64,000 nt of DNA, taken from assembly GCA_021781615.1 (NCBI GenBank), contig JAJXWM010000008.1:1-64000 (forward strand), given 5' to 3'. The notes under the pieces are model-generated. The model had not been told where the DNA came from. It was given only the letters and a program-made list of their open reading frames with translations, and ran no database searches. Numbering within the stretch: the stretch's first letter is position 1; each line of letters starts with the position of its first letter. Made by a program: the position numbers and the translations under genes. This stretch comes from Pseudomonadota bacterium. Its GTDB lineage: Bacteria; Pseudomonadota; Gammaproteobacteria; UBA9339. This document shows, in pieces, positions 8,845 through 18,374 of this stretch.

Positions 8845-9036
8845 CTATCTACCCTCGCTGCCTGGTACCTCTTTTATTTTTAATACAGCTAAATAAATCT
8901 TATAACCTATATAACTACTAACGAACACTACTTGGAATATTCGCCATGCTATCTGTTTCTTATTGGCTCCCCCAGAAACTACTTTTAGCTCTTCAGGATT
9001 TAACTCGACGATTCTAGCTGTAGTTGTTAGCAACAT
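8845..9036 (-). CDS. Short double-glycine-leader peptide
   Basis: The 63-residue product has a leader ending VELNPEELKVVSGG and a mature part of 40 residues with a single hydrophobic helix (IFQVVFVSSYIGYKIYLAVL) and a charged tail. AAGGA lies eight bases before the ATG. It follows a ferritin-like gene by only 16 bases and precedes the GG peptide at 8502, all on the minus strand, so the three may form an operon. Size and charge are typical of a class II bacteriocin. Confidence 0.7.
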   Translation of the reverse strand: MLLTTTARIVELNPEELKVVSGGANKKQIAWRIFQVVFVSSYIGYKIYLAVLKIKEVPGSEGR

Positions 9037-9052
9037 TTTTTATTCCTTTTTA

Positions 9053-9502
9053 TTAGCAAGGGTTTAAATTCGCATCAAACCAATCTTTATGTTTCCTTTC
9101 ATCAACTAAGCATTGGCTCAGCGTTTTCATAACAACTTCTTCCATATCACGATAGGCAGTATATCTTTCATAAGCAGTATTAGTGTCTTTTTCTACATAA
9201 GACATAGCTCTTAATATACCTTTGTCCCCTTGTAAGGTGTCTCCCATGCTTATGATCATCTTTTCTAACCATTCTTTCATATCAGGACATTTAACCCCAG
9301 TATTATAGGTTGCTAATATCTGGCTCAAATCTCCTATATGTCTCTCATGATCATTTTGGAAGCTCAACATTTGTTTTTTATAAATTTTATCTTCTACCTT
9401 GCTAATGGCAAACTTATAAGCTCCAATAGCATCATATTCTAATTCTAATAATTTTTTTAAGTATTCAATGCTGCTGCTTTGACGTCCAACAAGTGTAGTC
9501 AT
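9053..9502 (-). CDS. Ferritin-like four-helix-bundle protein (DUF2383/PA2169-like)
   Basis: The 149-residue protein is all helical, with carboxylate/His motifs spaced like a ferritin-like diiron site: E-L-E-Y-D near 25, NDHERHIGDL near 50, E-K-D-T-N-T-A-Y-E-R-Y near 105-115 and VDERKHKDWF near 135-143. This resembles the PA2169/DUF2383 group. The ATG has a strong AAGGAGG. It heads a probable operon with two GG-leader peptides. Possible roles are metal or redox stress protection, which is inference from the family. Confidence 0.7.
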   Translation of the reverse strand: MTTLVGRQSSSIEYLKKLLELEYDAIGAYKFAISKVEDKIYKKQMLSFQNDHERHIGDLSQILATYNTGVKCPDMKEWLEKMIISMGDTLQGDKGILRAMSYVEKDTNTAYERYTAYRDMEEVVMKTLSQCLVDERKHKDWFDANLNPC

Positions 9503-9719
9503 AAATTATCCTCCTTACTTTTGGTTAATTTGGTGTAAAGTAAAGCAGAGATGAGGGAGAAGTTCATTTAATGAATTTACTAATAAAATTTGTTAAGGAA
9601 TAAGATGAGACAAAATCTATCTTTTATAAAACTGCAAAAAATTTTCTATTGTACGGTTAGCGAATGACTCGTATTAATGTTAGCTATCATTGTCGACATT
9701 CAGAACTAGTAGCGTCTAG

Positions 9720-11534
9720 TTAAAGCTTTAGAGATGCTGATTCTACTTCTACTTCCCTTGCTAATTTTTCAGTTTTATTTTGTATTTCAATGCTTTTTAT
9801 AACTTTTTCTTCCAAGGCTTTGGGATCTTTATCGATCCCGGAACCATAGGTTGAGGTAAATTCTTTTTGGATAGCATCATGTGCTTTCTGGAGAGCTTCT
9901 ATTTTTTCCTTGGCAGCTTCGTATTTTTTATAATATGCGGATCCAATTAACTTACAAAAAAATAACATTACTTGATTATGACTATTTAACTTTTCCCCTA
10001 AATCCTTAATGGAAGCTTGGAGCTCGCTCAATTTCTCTTGCTGCATCCCTTGAATTTTATTTATGGCTTGCCCAGATCCTTCTAACTGCAAGTTTTTTGT
10101 TTCTTGCCTTAGATGCTCTAATCCCTCAAGTCCAGCAAGTTGGCCTGACATATCTTCTAACTTTTTTTCAAGCCCTAGATTTTTTCTTACCAACTCTTGG
10201 TTTCCATCGAGACTCTTTCTAAGAGAACTCTCTAATTGGCCAAGTAATTCTCTCGCCTGCTCGTTTAGCTTTACTTCAACTTGCGGTTGGGCGGGAGATA
10301 CCGGAGCTTCAACAGTAGGAGTAGAACTTCTAAAATAACTAAGAGGGTTTAAATAATCAAGTCCCGTAGCTAGCAAACCTAAACTCCATGAGCCCCACCC
10401 TACTTGCGGCGATGCTTCTATCGGCTGTTGCGGCTTTTCTGGTTGTTGAACGGGTTCTATTTGCAAGGGCTTATTTACTGCAGCTTCGCGTAAATTTTGT
10501 ATAAAGTCTGCAGGCAAATCTAACCCTTGAATACTTTCCACCTCTTTAATTAATGATAGTGCAGCGCTTTCATTGAATGGAACATGACCTAGTGAAAAAC
10601 TCTGTATCTTCTGCAAAAGAGCGCTTATTTGTTGTACGTTTTTTTCAGCCGCTTTTTTTTCTGGTATTATTTGTTTTTCTATTAAATCTTTTGCTTTCCC
10701 GATTAAAGAACCCAGCCTTTCTAATTCATCTGTTGCCTCAGGCTTTTTAGCGATAGCTTCGTTACATAAGTTAAGTTGCTTTTGAACTTCTAGAAAAGCT
10801 TCTTCTATCGATTGCAACGCAGCCATTTTAAGCTCTAACTCCTCTTGCTGCTTTTGCTTTTTATCCGCTGCTTCACGTTTTTTTAATTCCTCTTGCCTTT
10901 GCACTTCTAAACGACTACTTTCTTCTTTAACTTTTTCAATTAACGGCTCAAGCAAAAATGTTTTAAGGGTATACTTTAATACCGAGGCCAAGTTGCGGCC
11001 TTCTATGGGAGTGCTTGGTGAAAGGTTAAGCGATCCTAGAACTCGGCTTTTAATTGTTCCAATAGTAACTGCATATGGTGCCTTAAGAGCAGTGTTTACA
11101 GTTCTAGCTAGATCTCCAAGTACCCACTGCCCCATAGGGCCAGCAATAGCCGCTAACAAAGCCTTATCAAGCTCAGCATCATCAAGCTTCATAAGCTCGG
11201 TTTGCAAAGTTTCAAATATTTTAATAAGAAGCTTCGCACTTTCTTGATCCGGAACTTCTAATTTACCAATGGTGTCAAGAGAAAATTGTTGTTGCTCTTC
11301 TTTAGGCAAAAATTTTTCTAAAAAAACATCTCTAAACATTTTAGCCAACGCGGAGATGTTTTCTAATGAGCTTCCCTCTTGCTTAAGTGAATTAAGTAGC
11401 GGAATTATTGAAAGTAACAATAACTCAGTGCTGCTATTAGCGCTTTCTTTTTCGACCACTTGTTGCAGCGCAGTAATCATCCCCGCTAAAACGCTCTGTA
11501 ACTTTGCTGGAATTGGCACTTCTTCTGGTAACAT
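9720..11534 (-). CDS. Large coiled-coil protein, possible effector
   Basis: The 604-residue protein has no signal peptide. Residues 1-195 are helical with Leu-rich segments; about 200-330 form a Glu/Lys/Gln-rich coiled coil; about 365-420 are Pro/Gln-rich around a short hydrophobic patch (WGSWSLGLLATGLDYLNPL); about 425-600 form a second coiled coil. I do not recognise a catalytic domain. Long Gln/Glu/Lys coiled coils of this kind are common among type IV secretion effectors of Legionellales, but no secretion signal can be proved by eye. It stands alone downstream of the lipid A gene run. Confidence 0.65.
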   Translation of the reverse strand: MLPEEVPIPAKLQSVLAGMITALQQVVEKESANSSTELLLLSIIPLLNSLKQEGSSLENISALAKMFRDVFLEKFLPKEEQQQFSLDTIGKLEVPDQESAKLLIKIFETLQTELMKLDDAELDKALLAAIAGPMGQWVLGDLARTVNTALKAPYAVTIGTIKSRVLGSLNLSPSTPIEGRNLASVLKYTLKTFLLEPLIEKVKEESSRLEVQRQEELKKREAADKKQKQQEELELKMAALQSIEEAFLEVQKQLNLCNEAIAKKPEATDELERLGSLIGKAKDLIEKQIIPEKKAAEKNVQQISALLQKIQSFSLGHVPFNESAALSLIKEVESIQGLDLPADFIQNLREAAVNKPLQIEPVQQPEKPQQPIEASPQVGWGSWSLGLLATGLDYLNPLSYFRSSTPTVEAPVSPAQPQVEVKLNEQARELLGQLESSLRKSLDGNQELVRKNLGLEKKLEDMSGQLAGLEGLEHLRQETKNLQLEGSGQAINKIQGMQQEKLSELQASIKDLGEKLNSHNQVMLFFCKLIGSAYYKKYEAAKEKIEALQKAHDAIQKEFTSTYGSGIDKDPKALEEKVIKSIEIQNKTEKLAREVEVESASLKL

Positions 11535-11597
11535 ATAACCCCCTAATTTTCTTTAAATAAGTACAGCAAGTTATATCTTGAAAATTATAGCAATTAA

Positions 11598-12374
11598 CTA
11601 GCGCAATATACCACGCTTGCTTTGTTTGAGCATATCGATAAATAGTTGGACTTCAGGGCAAGATGTAAGCATGGTTTCAAGCTCGCTAATAGCTTGTTGC
11701 ACAGTCAAACCCTTACGTATAATCACATTATAGGCATTTTTTAAGCTTTGAATGGTTGCTTCAGAAAAGCCTTGCCGTTTCAATCCAATACCATTTAAAC
11801 CATAAAGCTTCATTGTATCAAAAGACCCGCCGGCAATAACATAGGGTAAAACATCTTTACCAAGGTCGGTGTTAGCAACTAGAAAACTATAGGCGCCAAG
11901 ACGGGTAAATTGAGCTACCTTAGCAAAACCACCAAAAATAACGTAATCGCCAACAATTACATGCCCAGCTAAAGAAGCATTATTAGAAAACACCACTTCG
12001 TTACCAACAAGGCAATCGTGAGCAATATGAACATAGTTCATAATTAAATTATTATTGCCAATTTTCGTTATACCGCCCCCTTGGGCGGTACCTAAATGAA
12101 TAGTACAAAATTCACGCAAGATATTATTATCCCCTATTTCTAAAAAAGTTTCTTCCCCTTGAAATTTTTTATCTTGCGGAACAGCACCGATTGAAGCAAA
12201 CTGAAATATCTGGTTATTTTTTCCGATTTTGGTTTGTCCTTCAATCACCGTATGTGAACCCACCCAAGAACCTTCACCAATTTCAACGTTATCTCCGATT
12301 ATGGCATAAGGTCCAATGGTTACGTTGCTTGCAATTTTAGCCCCTTTAGCAACAATTGCTCGATCATCGATCAC
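11598..12374 (-). CDS. lpxA: Acyl-ACP:UDP-N-acetylglucosamine O-acyltransferase
   Basis: LpxA transfers a 3-hydroxyacyl chain from ACP to UDP-GlcNAc, the first step of lipid A synthesis in the cytoplasm. The 258-residue product has the usual length, an N-terminal left-handed beta-helix of hexapeptide repeats (for example IGDNVEIGEGSWVGSHTVIE), the catalytic His region IVHIAHD-like MNYVHIAHDCLVGNE, and a helical C terminus. Its start overlaps the fabZ stop by four bases, so translation is coupled. Unlike in many gammaproteobacteria, lpxB does not follow. Confidence 0.95.
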   Translation of the reverse strand: MIDDRAIVAKGAKIASNVTIGPYAIIGDNVEIGEGSWVGSHTVIEGQTKIGKNNQIFQFASIGAVPQDKKFQGEETFLEIGDNNILREFCTIHLGTAQGGGITKIGNNNLIMNYVHIAHDCLVGNEVVFSNNASLAGHVIVGDYVIFGGFAKVAQFTRLGAYSFLVANTDLGKDVLPYVIAGGSFDTMKLYGLNGIGLKRQGFSEATIQSLKNAYNVIIRKGLTVQQAISELETMLTSCPEVQLFIDMLKQSKRGILR

Positions 12375-12823
12375 TGTAGCACTCCTTTAGCAATAAATAA
12401 TTCTGCACTACAGGCAATCTCTTCGTTGACCATGGCTTTCGCATTAAAAACCCAAAGACCGCGTTTGTGTTTTGCTATCTCAACATGTAAATGTAATTGG
12501 TCTCCTGGATCAACTATCCGTTTAAAACGAGCCTTATCAACACCTGCCAAGAAATGCCAATTGGTTTTTTCGTCGGCAAGAATATTGGTGGTGTAATATA
12601 TTAGAAGCCCAGCTGTTTGCGCCAGTGCCTCTATTTGTAATACCCCAGGCATAACTGGGCGGCTAGGAAAATGTCCATTAAAATATTCTTCATTACTAGT
12701 AATATTTTTTAACGCTAAAATCGATTTGCCAGGCTCATAACTAAGCACTCGATCCACCAATAAAAATGGATAACGATGTGGCGTAAGCATTCTTATCTCT
12801 TGTATATTTACAATGTTACTCAT
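12371..12823 (-). CDS. fabZ: 3-hydroxyacyl-ACP dehydratase
   Basis: FabZ dehydrates 3-hydroxyacyl-ACP in fatty acid elongation. The 150-residue hot-dog-fold protein shows the start of the domain LTPHRYPFLLVDRVL, the catalytic His in GHFPSRPVMPGVLQIEA and its following Glu. It lies between lpxD and lpxA, the standard arrangement in which membrane fatty acid synthesis competes with lipid A for the same acyl-ACP. One base separates it from lpxD. Confidence 0.96.
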   Translation of the reverse strand: MSNIVNIQEIRMLTPHRYPFLLVDRVLSYEPGKSILALKNITSNEEYFNGHFPSRPVMPGVLQIEALAQTAGLLIYYTTNILADEKTNWHFLAGVDKARFKRIVDPGDQLHLHVEIAKHKRGLWVFNAKAMVNEEIACSAELFIAKGVLQ

Positions 12824-12824
12824 A

Positions 12825-13847
12825 TTACTTTTTCTCCAGTTCTTTTACCCGACCCATCAGTTCTTCTATATTTATCAAGCGAGCAATGATTCTCCACCAC
12901 GCGCGATGTGGCATTGCTGGGATAGCCGAAGCGTATACACCACCAGGCTCAGTGATCGATTTGCCAACATTAGCCATTCCGGTAATAACTACCCGATCGG
13001 CAATTTCGATATGACCATTGATACCAACGCCACCACCGAGCATACAATAACGACCTATTTTGGCACTACCTGCTATACCAACACAACCAGCTATAGCTGT
13101 ATGCGCACCAATTTGCACATTATGGCCGATTTGCACTTGATTATCTATTCTAACACCATCTTCAATTATGGTATCTTCAATTGCTCCACGATCAATAGTA
13201 GTATTAGCTCCTATTTCCACATCATTTCCAATCACCACCGCTCCTAACTGATAAATCTTTTGCCATACCCCTTTATCGTTGGCATTACCAAAACCATCGG
13301 AGCCAATTACTGCTCCACTATGTAACAATACTCGCTTACCAAGCTTGGTTTTATGATACAAGGTTACGTTAGCGCATAATCTTGTTTTTTCTCCAACCTC
13401 AGAATCGTCGCCAATGATACATCCAGCCTCAATCCTTACCCCTTGCTCAATTTTTACACGATTTCCAATAACACAGTATGGCCCGATACTCACCTCTTGA
13501 TCAATTTTACAGTCATTGCCAACAATAGCAGTTTGATGAATACCAACTGGCATTGGTGGTGTATCGTCAAAAAGTACCGATACCCTGGCGTAGGCTAAAT
13601 AGGGATTATTAACAATAATATAATTACCGCTATTCTTGTTGGCAATATTTTCTTTCTTAACGATAACCGCTGCAGCCTGAGTGGTATCTAAATATTTAAC
13701 ATAAACTGAATCGCTTAGAAAACTAATTTGATGAGATTTAGCGAAAATCAATGCACCAATACCCGTAATTACACATTCAGGATCACCCCTAAATTCAGCA
13801 GCCAAAAAAGCGGCTAATTCACGTAAGGTGTAGATTTTTTTATTCAT
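12825..13847 (-). CDS. lpxD: UDP-3-O-acylglucosamine N-acyltransferase
   Basis: LpxD adds the N-linked hydroxyacyl chain in lipid A synthesis. I start at the ATG giving MNKKIYTLRELAAFLAAEF; a longer frame to 13928 overlaps skp and lacks a proper ribosome binding site, while AAGGA precedes this ATG. The 340-residue product has an N-terminal substrate-binding domain (about 1-100), a long hexapeptide beta-helix (about 105-300) with the catalytic His in IDNQVQIGHNVQIG, and a C-terminal helix. It begins ten bases after skp. Confidence 0.94.
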   Translation of the reverse strand: MNKKIYTLRELAAFLAAEFRGDPECVITGIGALIFAKSHQISFLSDSVYVKYLDTTQAAAVIVKKENIANKNSGNYIIVNNPYLAYARVSVLFDDTPPMPVGIHQTAIVGNDCKIDQEVSIGPYCVIGNRVKIEQGVRIEAGCIIGDDSEVGEKTRLCANVTLYHKTKLGKRVLLHSGAVIGSDGFGNANDKGVWQKIYQLGAVVIGNDVEIGANTTIDRGAIEDTIIEDGVRIDNQVQIGHNVQIGAHTAIAGCVGIAGSAKIGRYCMLGGGVGINGHIEIADRVVITGMANVGKSITEPGGVYASAIPAMPHRAWWRIIARLINIEELMGRVKELEKK

Positions 13848-13857
13848 AAACGAATCC

Positions 13858-14409
13858 TTATATTTTTTTCTTACTACCAACAGCCATCTTGATGATCTGT
13901 TTGGTAATATCGTGCATTTCGGTGCCAATTAAATTATAGGTGGTAACATCCTTGAAAAATACCATAGCAAGATTATTTTTTTCAGCTACTTTACTTACCA
14001 TAATAGAAAACTTAGATATAATCTTTTGCGTTTCGACCTCTTGTGCTGCCATTATTCTTTCCTGGAGCTCCATTTGCTTTTGTTGTAATTTACTTTGTGT
14101 CGCACCAATACGATGCTGCCATTCCTTGATCTCATCGGCTTGCAATTTATCACTAGCATCATTATATTTGCCTACCTCTTTTTGTAGAGCGCGCTCTTCT
14201 TTCTCTAGAATTTTACCTTCTGGCGCATACTGCTTAATTATTTTCTTCATCGCACGGTCGGCAGCACCAGTTGTAGCCATTACCTCATCTATATCCAAAA
14301 TACCGATCTTCTGAACTGAATAATTAGCTGTATCATCGCTCTTGACAAGCTCCAAGGTTGCAAACAAAATTCCAACCACAAAAAATAATGTCGAAATTGT
14401 CTTACGCAT
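13858..14409 (-). CDS. skp: Periplasmic chaperone Skp/OmpH
   Basis: The 183-residue protein carries a signal peptide (MRKTISTLFFVVGILFATLEL), then a beta start (QKIGILDIDEVMATTGA) and two long helices of about residues 60-140 that form the tentacle coiled coil of Skp. It would hold unfolded outer-membrane proteins on the way to BamA, encoded directly upstream at 14429-16738. Length and position between bamA and lpxD match the family. The internal sequence is diverged, as usual for Skp. Confidence 0.9.
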   Translation of the reverse strand: MRKTISTLFFVVGILFATLELVKSDDTANYSVQKIGILDIDEVMATTGAADRAMKKIIKQYAPEGKILEKEERALQKEVGKYNDASDKLQADEIKEWQHRIGATQSKLQQKQMELQERIMAAQEVETQKIISKFSIMVSKVAEKNNLAMVFFKDVTTYNLIGTEMHDITKQIIKMAVGSKKKI

Positions 14410-14428
14410 CTTCCTCTCCCAAAATACT

Positions 14429-16738
14429 TTAAATACTACCGCTAATACTAAACTGGAACATTTGAGTATAATCCCACGACTTTTTCTTTAGCGGTTTCGA
14501 AAGACTAAATACTAACGGTACAAACGGCGTCCGCCATTCAAGTTGCACCCCGCAAGAGGCTCTAAGATCGCGAAATAAGTCAAAATTACTATCGTACATA
14601 TCGTACACACTGCCAGCATCAATAAAAATCCTTGGGCGGACTGTATCTTGCATTGGATTCGGAATAATAAGGCTGGCACTAGCTAAAGTAAGAATATTAC
14701 CACCAATGACAGCATTTTTATTAATCCCGCCTTTGTTCGTTATGGTATCATCTTCAAAACCACGCAGCGTTCCTATACCACCCGCAAAAAAGTTTTTCAA
14801 AAAGAGTAACTTTTTAGTCTTGCCAAAACCATCACCATATCCAAGGTTGGCATTAGCATTAAATATAAAACCCCAAAATAGCGGGTAATATAAATTAGCA
14901 TTATAGGTTGCCTTATAAAACTCTAAACTACTTCGATTGAGTGGTCCGTATACTTCAATACCAATAGTGTGACCAAACCCTTTAGTGGGGAAAGGTGCTC
15001 TATCGAAATTACCATAACTCCAATTTGCCATGACTTTAACCTGATTAAAAGCAGTGCCATTAGCATTTAAAAAGCCTTCAATTTCAGGATTAGGATTGAC
15101 TGTTGCGCTATTGATAGCTATGTGCTCAAAACCGATACCAAAACCATATTGGCTATAATCGGAAAGAGGCACATCAAAAAAGAGTTCGGTAGCATAAAAA
15201 CTATTGGTGTATCCGCTTAATTCACTGCTAATTTTACTAGGATTAGTTTTACGTATATACGCATTAAAGGAAAGGCCAATCTTATTAGTGGTAAAATACG
15301 GATTACGATAGCCGAATTTATAATATTGAGTTGCTTTGGTATTATCAAAACCCAAAAATACCATTTTACCAGTGCCAAAAATATTTTGATCACTGATGTT
15401 GGCACCATAAAGAAATCCTTCTCGGTTAGAGTAACCGCCTTGCATTTGAAATCCAACTGATGAAGTTTCTTTAACTTCATAAGCTAAATCAACCTGGTTA
15501 TTGCTGTCAGGCACGGGAATAACTTTGTGATCTATATCTTTTAGATATCCCAAGTTTGCCAGTCTTCTGCTAGATTCATTAATCTTCGCTAGAGAAAACA
15601 AACTTCCCTCTTGTAACCGCATCTCACGACGTAACACCTCATCGTTGGTTTTGTGATTACCAATAAAATCTATGTGACGTACATAAACGCGATGTCCAGG
15701 TACAATTGCTAACTTAATATTAACTCGGTGATTATTTTCGTCGACCGTAGATTCATCTCTAATATCTGCCATACCATAACCATAATCACCCAAAAATAAT
15801 TTAATGCTGGTTTCGGCATCAATAATTTCTTTCCGAGAAAAAATGCTGCCGGTTTTTAGCCCGACGATCTGCAAAATTTCAGCACGTTTACCGATTAAGT
15901 CACCATCAATATCAACGTTACCTAACCTATAGATCGCTCCTTCGCTAAGGGGAACAACAATATATATGCTTTTCTTATCTGGAGTTATCGATACCTTGGG
16001 CGTATCCATTTTTACGTGTAAATAGCCACGATCCATATAGTAAGATCTTACTTTTTCTAAATCAGCATATAATTTCTCTTTTGAATATTGGTCCGTACCA
16101 GTAAGAAAAGTCCAAAGTTTGCTGGTAGTTAAAGAAAATTCTTTAAGCAAGGTCTTTTCTTTAAAAGCTTTGTTACCAACAATTTTGATCGACTTGATTT
16201 TTGCTGTTGGTCCCTCATGAATTTTAATAGCAACCGCTACTCGATTACGCTCTGCAGCTTTAACATCAATATTCACTTTAGCGCTATATAGCCCTTGGTT
16301 ATAGTATTCATGGACAATTGCATGTTGCATCGCATTTAGAATTGCCGGATCTAACGGTCGTCCCTCAGAAATACCAACCCCTTTTAAAGCCTCAGTTAAT
16401 TGCTTTTTGGTGAGCTTGCTATTGCCAGTAATGCTCATGGAGCCGATTATTGAGCGTTCAATTACATTGATAACTAAATCGTTATTACGACGCTCTAAAG
16501 TAACGTCACTGAAAAAGTCAGTTTTATATAAAGCCCGAATAATGTCAGCAGTGTCTGCCGTATCGATGCTGCCGCCCTCTTTAACTGAGATCTCTGCCAA
16601 ATAGCTCAGTACTGTTCCACGATTAACGCGCTTTAATCCATTAACATGAATGTTATTGATTACAAATGTTTCAGCAATAGCGGCGGAACAAATAGCTAAT
16701 ATTGTTACAGCACATAATATCTTTCTCAGTAATGACAT
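14429..16738 (-). CDS. bamA: Outer-membrane protein assembly factor BamA
   Basis: BamA inserts beta-barrel proteins into the outer membrane. The 769-residue product has a signal peptide (about 1-22), five POTRA domains (about 23-420; the first begins FVINNIHVNGLKRVNRGTVL) and a C-terminal 16-strand barrel with the conserved GTLRGF motif (RGFEDD region) and an aromatic-type C-terminal strand ending FQFSISGSI. It lies directly downstream of cdsA. The dxr and rseP genes that usually sit between uppS/cdsA and bamA are not present here. Confidence 0.96.
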   Translation of the reverse strand: MSLLRKILCAVTILAICSAAIAETFVINNIHVNGLKRVNRGTVLSYLAEISVKEGGSIDTADTADIIRALYKTDFFSDVTLERRNNDLVINVIERSIIGSMSITGNSKLTKKQLTEALKGVGISEGRPLDPAILNAMQHAIVHEYYNQGLYSAKVNIDVKAAERNRVAVAIKIHEGPTAKIKSIKIVGNKAFKEKTLLKEFSLTTSKLWTFLTGTDQYSKEKLYADLEKVRSYYMDRGYLHVKMDTPKVSITPDKKSIYIVVPLSEGAIYRLGNVDIDGDLIGKRAEILQIVGLKTGSIFSRKEIIDAETSIKLFLGDYGYGMADIRDESTVDENNHRVNIKLAIVPGHRVYVRHIDFIGNHKTNDEVLRREMRLQEGSLFSLAKINESSRRLANLGYLKDIDHKVIPVPDSNNQVDLAYEVKETSSVGFQMQGGYSNREGFLYGANISDQNIFGTGKMVFLGFDNTKATQYYKFGYRNPYFTTNKIGLSFNAYIRKTNPSKISSELSGYTNSFYATELFFDVPLSDYSQYGFGIGFEHIAINSATVNPNPEIEGFLNANGTAFNQVKVMANWSYGNFDRAPFPTKGFGHTIGIEVYGPLNRSSLEFYKATYNANLYYPLFWGFIFNANANLGYGDGFGKTKKLLFLKNFFAGGIGTLRGFEDDTITNKGGINKNAVIGGNILTLASASLIIPNPMQDTVRPRIFIDAGSVYDMYDSNFDLFRDLRASCGVQLEWRTPFVPLVFSLSKPLKKKSWDYTQMFQFSISGSI

Positions 16739-16758
16739 AATTCACCCAATATATTTAA

Positions 16759-17676
16759 TTAAATACCACTATGAAATAATAAACCAATAAGTCCAACAAT
16801 AAGGACTCCTACAAAAAAAATTGGTGTAGCCGCAATTAGTCCATCAATTCTATCATACATTCCTCCGTGCCCAGGAAGCAACTTACCGCTATCTTTAACC
16901 CCTGCTTGCCGTTTTAACATACTTTCAAATAAGTCTCCCACCACCGACCATAAAGCAACAATTATAGAGATTATCAAGGCAGAAACCATCTTCCCGTAAC
17001 TTAAAGGGATCAGCAAAATGATAGAAATCACCCCACTTGGGATCATTTTGCTGTGATTTAAAAAACACAGCCAAATAGTTGCAACTAATAAAGATGCCAA
17101 AATTCCACCCCCCACTCCTTCGATAGTTTTTTTAGGACTGATTCTTGGCGTAAGCGAGTGTTTTCCAACGAGATTGCCAACAAAATAGGCTCCAATATCA
17201 GCAGCCCAAACTATGCTAAGTAAAATAAGAAGCGGCACGCGATAAGGTTCACTTAACAAAATAAATCCTGCCCAACAAGGAATAAAAATCATTACCCCAA
17301 GGAGCAGAGGGCTTATAGAAAGCTGGCGCCCTGTTTTCTCGTATCTCCATAAAAAATAAGGGGCGATCAACCACCACAAGACGCCTATAACCACGAACAT
17401 CAATAAGCTGCTATATACTAACTGCGTAATAAATTTAGAGTCTATCCACGTAATAGATATAGAACCTACAGACTCAAAAACCAGCTCAAGCAAAGCTAGA
17501 ATTGCTATAAAAATTGCTCGTATTTTTTTAGCCGCATCAAATAAAGCAAAAAATTCCCAGGCGGCCAAAAGTATAACCAACGACAATACTATATTAACAA
17601 CTATCTGCGGCAGATAAAGTAGACCAACCACTACCAGTGGCATTAAGATTACTGCTGTGATAACACGTTTTATCAT
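16759..17676 (-). CDS. cdsA: Phosphatidate cytidylyltransferase
   Basis: CdsA makes CDP-diacylglycerol from phosphatidate and CTP, the branch point of phospholipid synthesis. The 305-residue inner-membrane protein has about eight hydrophobic helices and the C-terminal signature SMLKRQAGVKDSGKLLPGHG followed by GMYDRIDG, whose Asp residues bind metal. Its start overlaps the uppS stop by four bases, so the two are translationally coupled. Confidence 0.95.
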   Translation of the reverse strand: MIKRVITAVILMPLVVVGLLYLPQIVVNIVLSLVILLAAWEFFALFDAAKKIRAIFIAILALLELVFESVGSISITWIDSKFITQLVYSSLLMFVVIGVLWWLIAPYFLWRYEKTGRQLSISPLLLGVMIFIPCWAGFILLSEPYRVPLLILLSIVWAADIGAYFVGNLVGKHSLTPRISPKKTIEGVGGGILASLLVATIWLCFLNHSKMIPSGVISIILLIPLSYGKMVSALIISIIVALWSVVGDLFESMLKRQAGVKDSGKLLPGHGGMYDRIDGLIAATPIFFVGVLIVGLIGLLFHSGI

Positions 17677-18371
17677 TTTCCAAACCGCCTACTTCTGTTT
17701 TCGTAAACGTTCAAAGCTTCAGTAAACGCATCCTCGCGGAAATCAGGCCATAAAATATCGGTAAAATATAACTCCGTATATGCCAACTGCCATAACATAA
17801 AGTTGCTAATCCGTTTTTCACCACTAGTACGAATCAATAAATCTGGCTCCGGTAAATCATGCAATGAGACCCGGTCATTTAGCAGCTCAATAGTAATGTC
17901 ACTGGACTTTAACTTCCCTACTTCTACTTCATAACAAAGCTGCTGTGTCGCCTTAGTAATATCCCATCTACCACTATAACTTAACGCAACAACTAGTTTT
18001 AAACCGCTATTATTAGCGGTTAACTTCTCGGCCTCATGAATACTTTGTTGCAACTTTTTATCAAGTTTTTCAATCTCACCAATAACCCGAAATTGCACCC
18101 CATTTTTATGTAATTCACTAATTTCCTTTCCAAGAACTTCAGTAAATAAATGTCCGATTAAAAAACCTACCTCTTCTTTCGGTCTTTCCCAATTTTCCGT
18201 ACTAAATGCAAATAACGTTAAAACTTCAATTTTTTTTGCCAAACAAAACTTAATAGCGGCACGTACGCTTTCTACCCCAACTTTATGGCCGGCAATTCTC
18301 GGCAACCCCTGTTTGTTCGCCCATCTACCGTTACCGTCCATGATGATGGCGATGTGACGTGGTAGTGTCAT
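17673..18371 (-). CDS. uppS: Undecaprenyl diphosphate synthase
   Basis: UppS is the cis-prenyltransferase that makes the C55 carrier lipid for peptidoglycan and O-antigen. The 232-residue product has the N-terminal motif IAIIMDGNGRWANKQGLPR with the catalytic Asp, followed by GHKVG, and the C-terminal TSGEKRISNFMLWQLAYTEL with the conserved RxSNFxxWQ region. It lies three bases after frr in the operon order frr-uppS-cdsA. Confidence 0.96.
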   Translation of the reverse strand: MTLPRHIAIIMDGNGRWANKQGLPRIAGHKVGVESVRAAIKFCLAKKIEVLTLFAFSTENWERPKEEVGFLIGHLFTEVLGKEISELHKNGVQFRVIGEIEKLDKKLQQSIHEAEKLTANNSGLKLVVALSYSGRWDITKATQQLCYEVEVGKLKSSDITIELLNDRVSLHDLPEPDLLIRTSGEKRISNFMLWQLAYTELYFTDILWPDFREDAFTEALNVYENRSRRFGK

Positions 18372-18374
18372 GTT

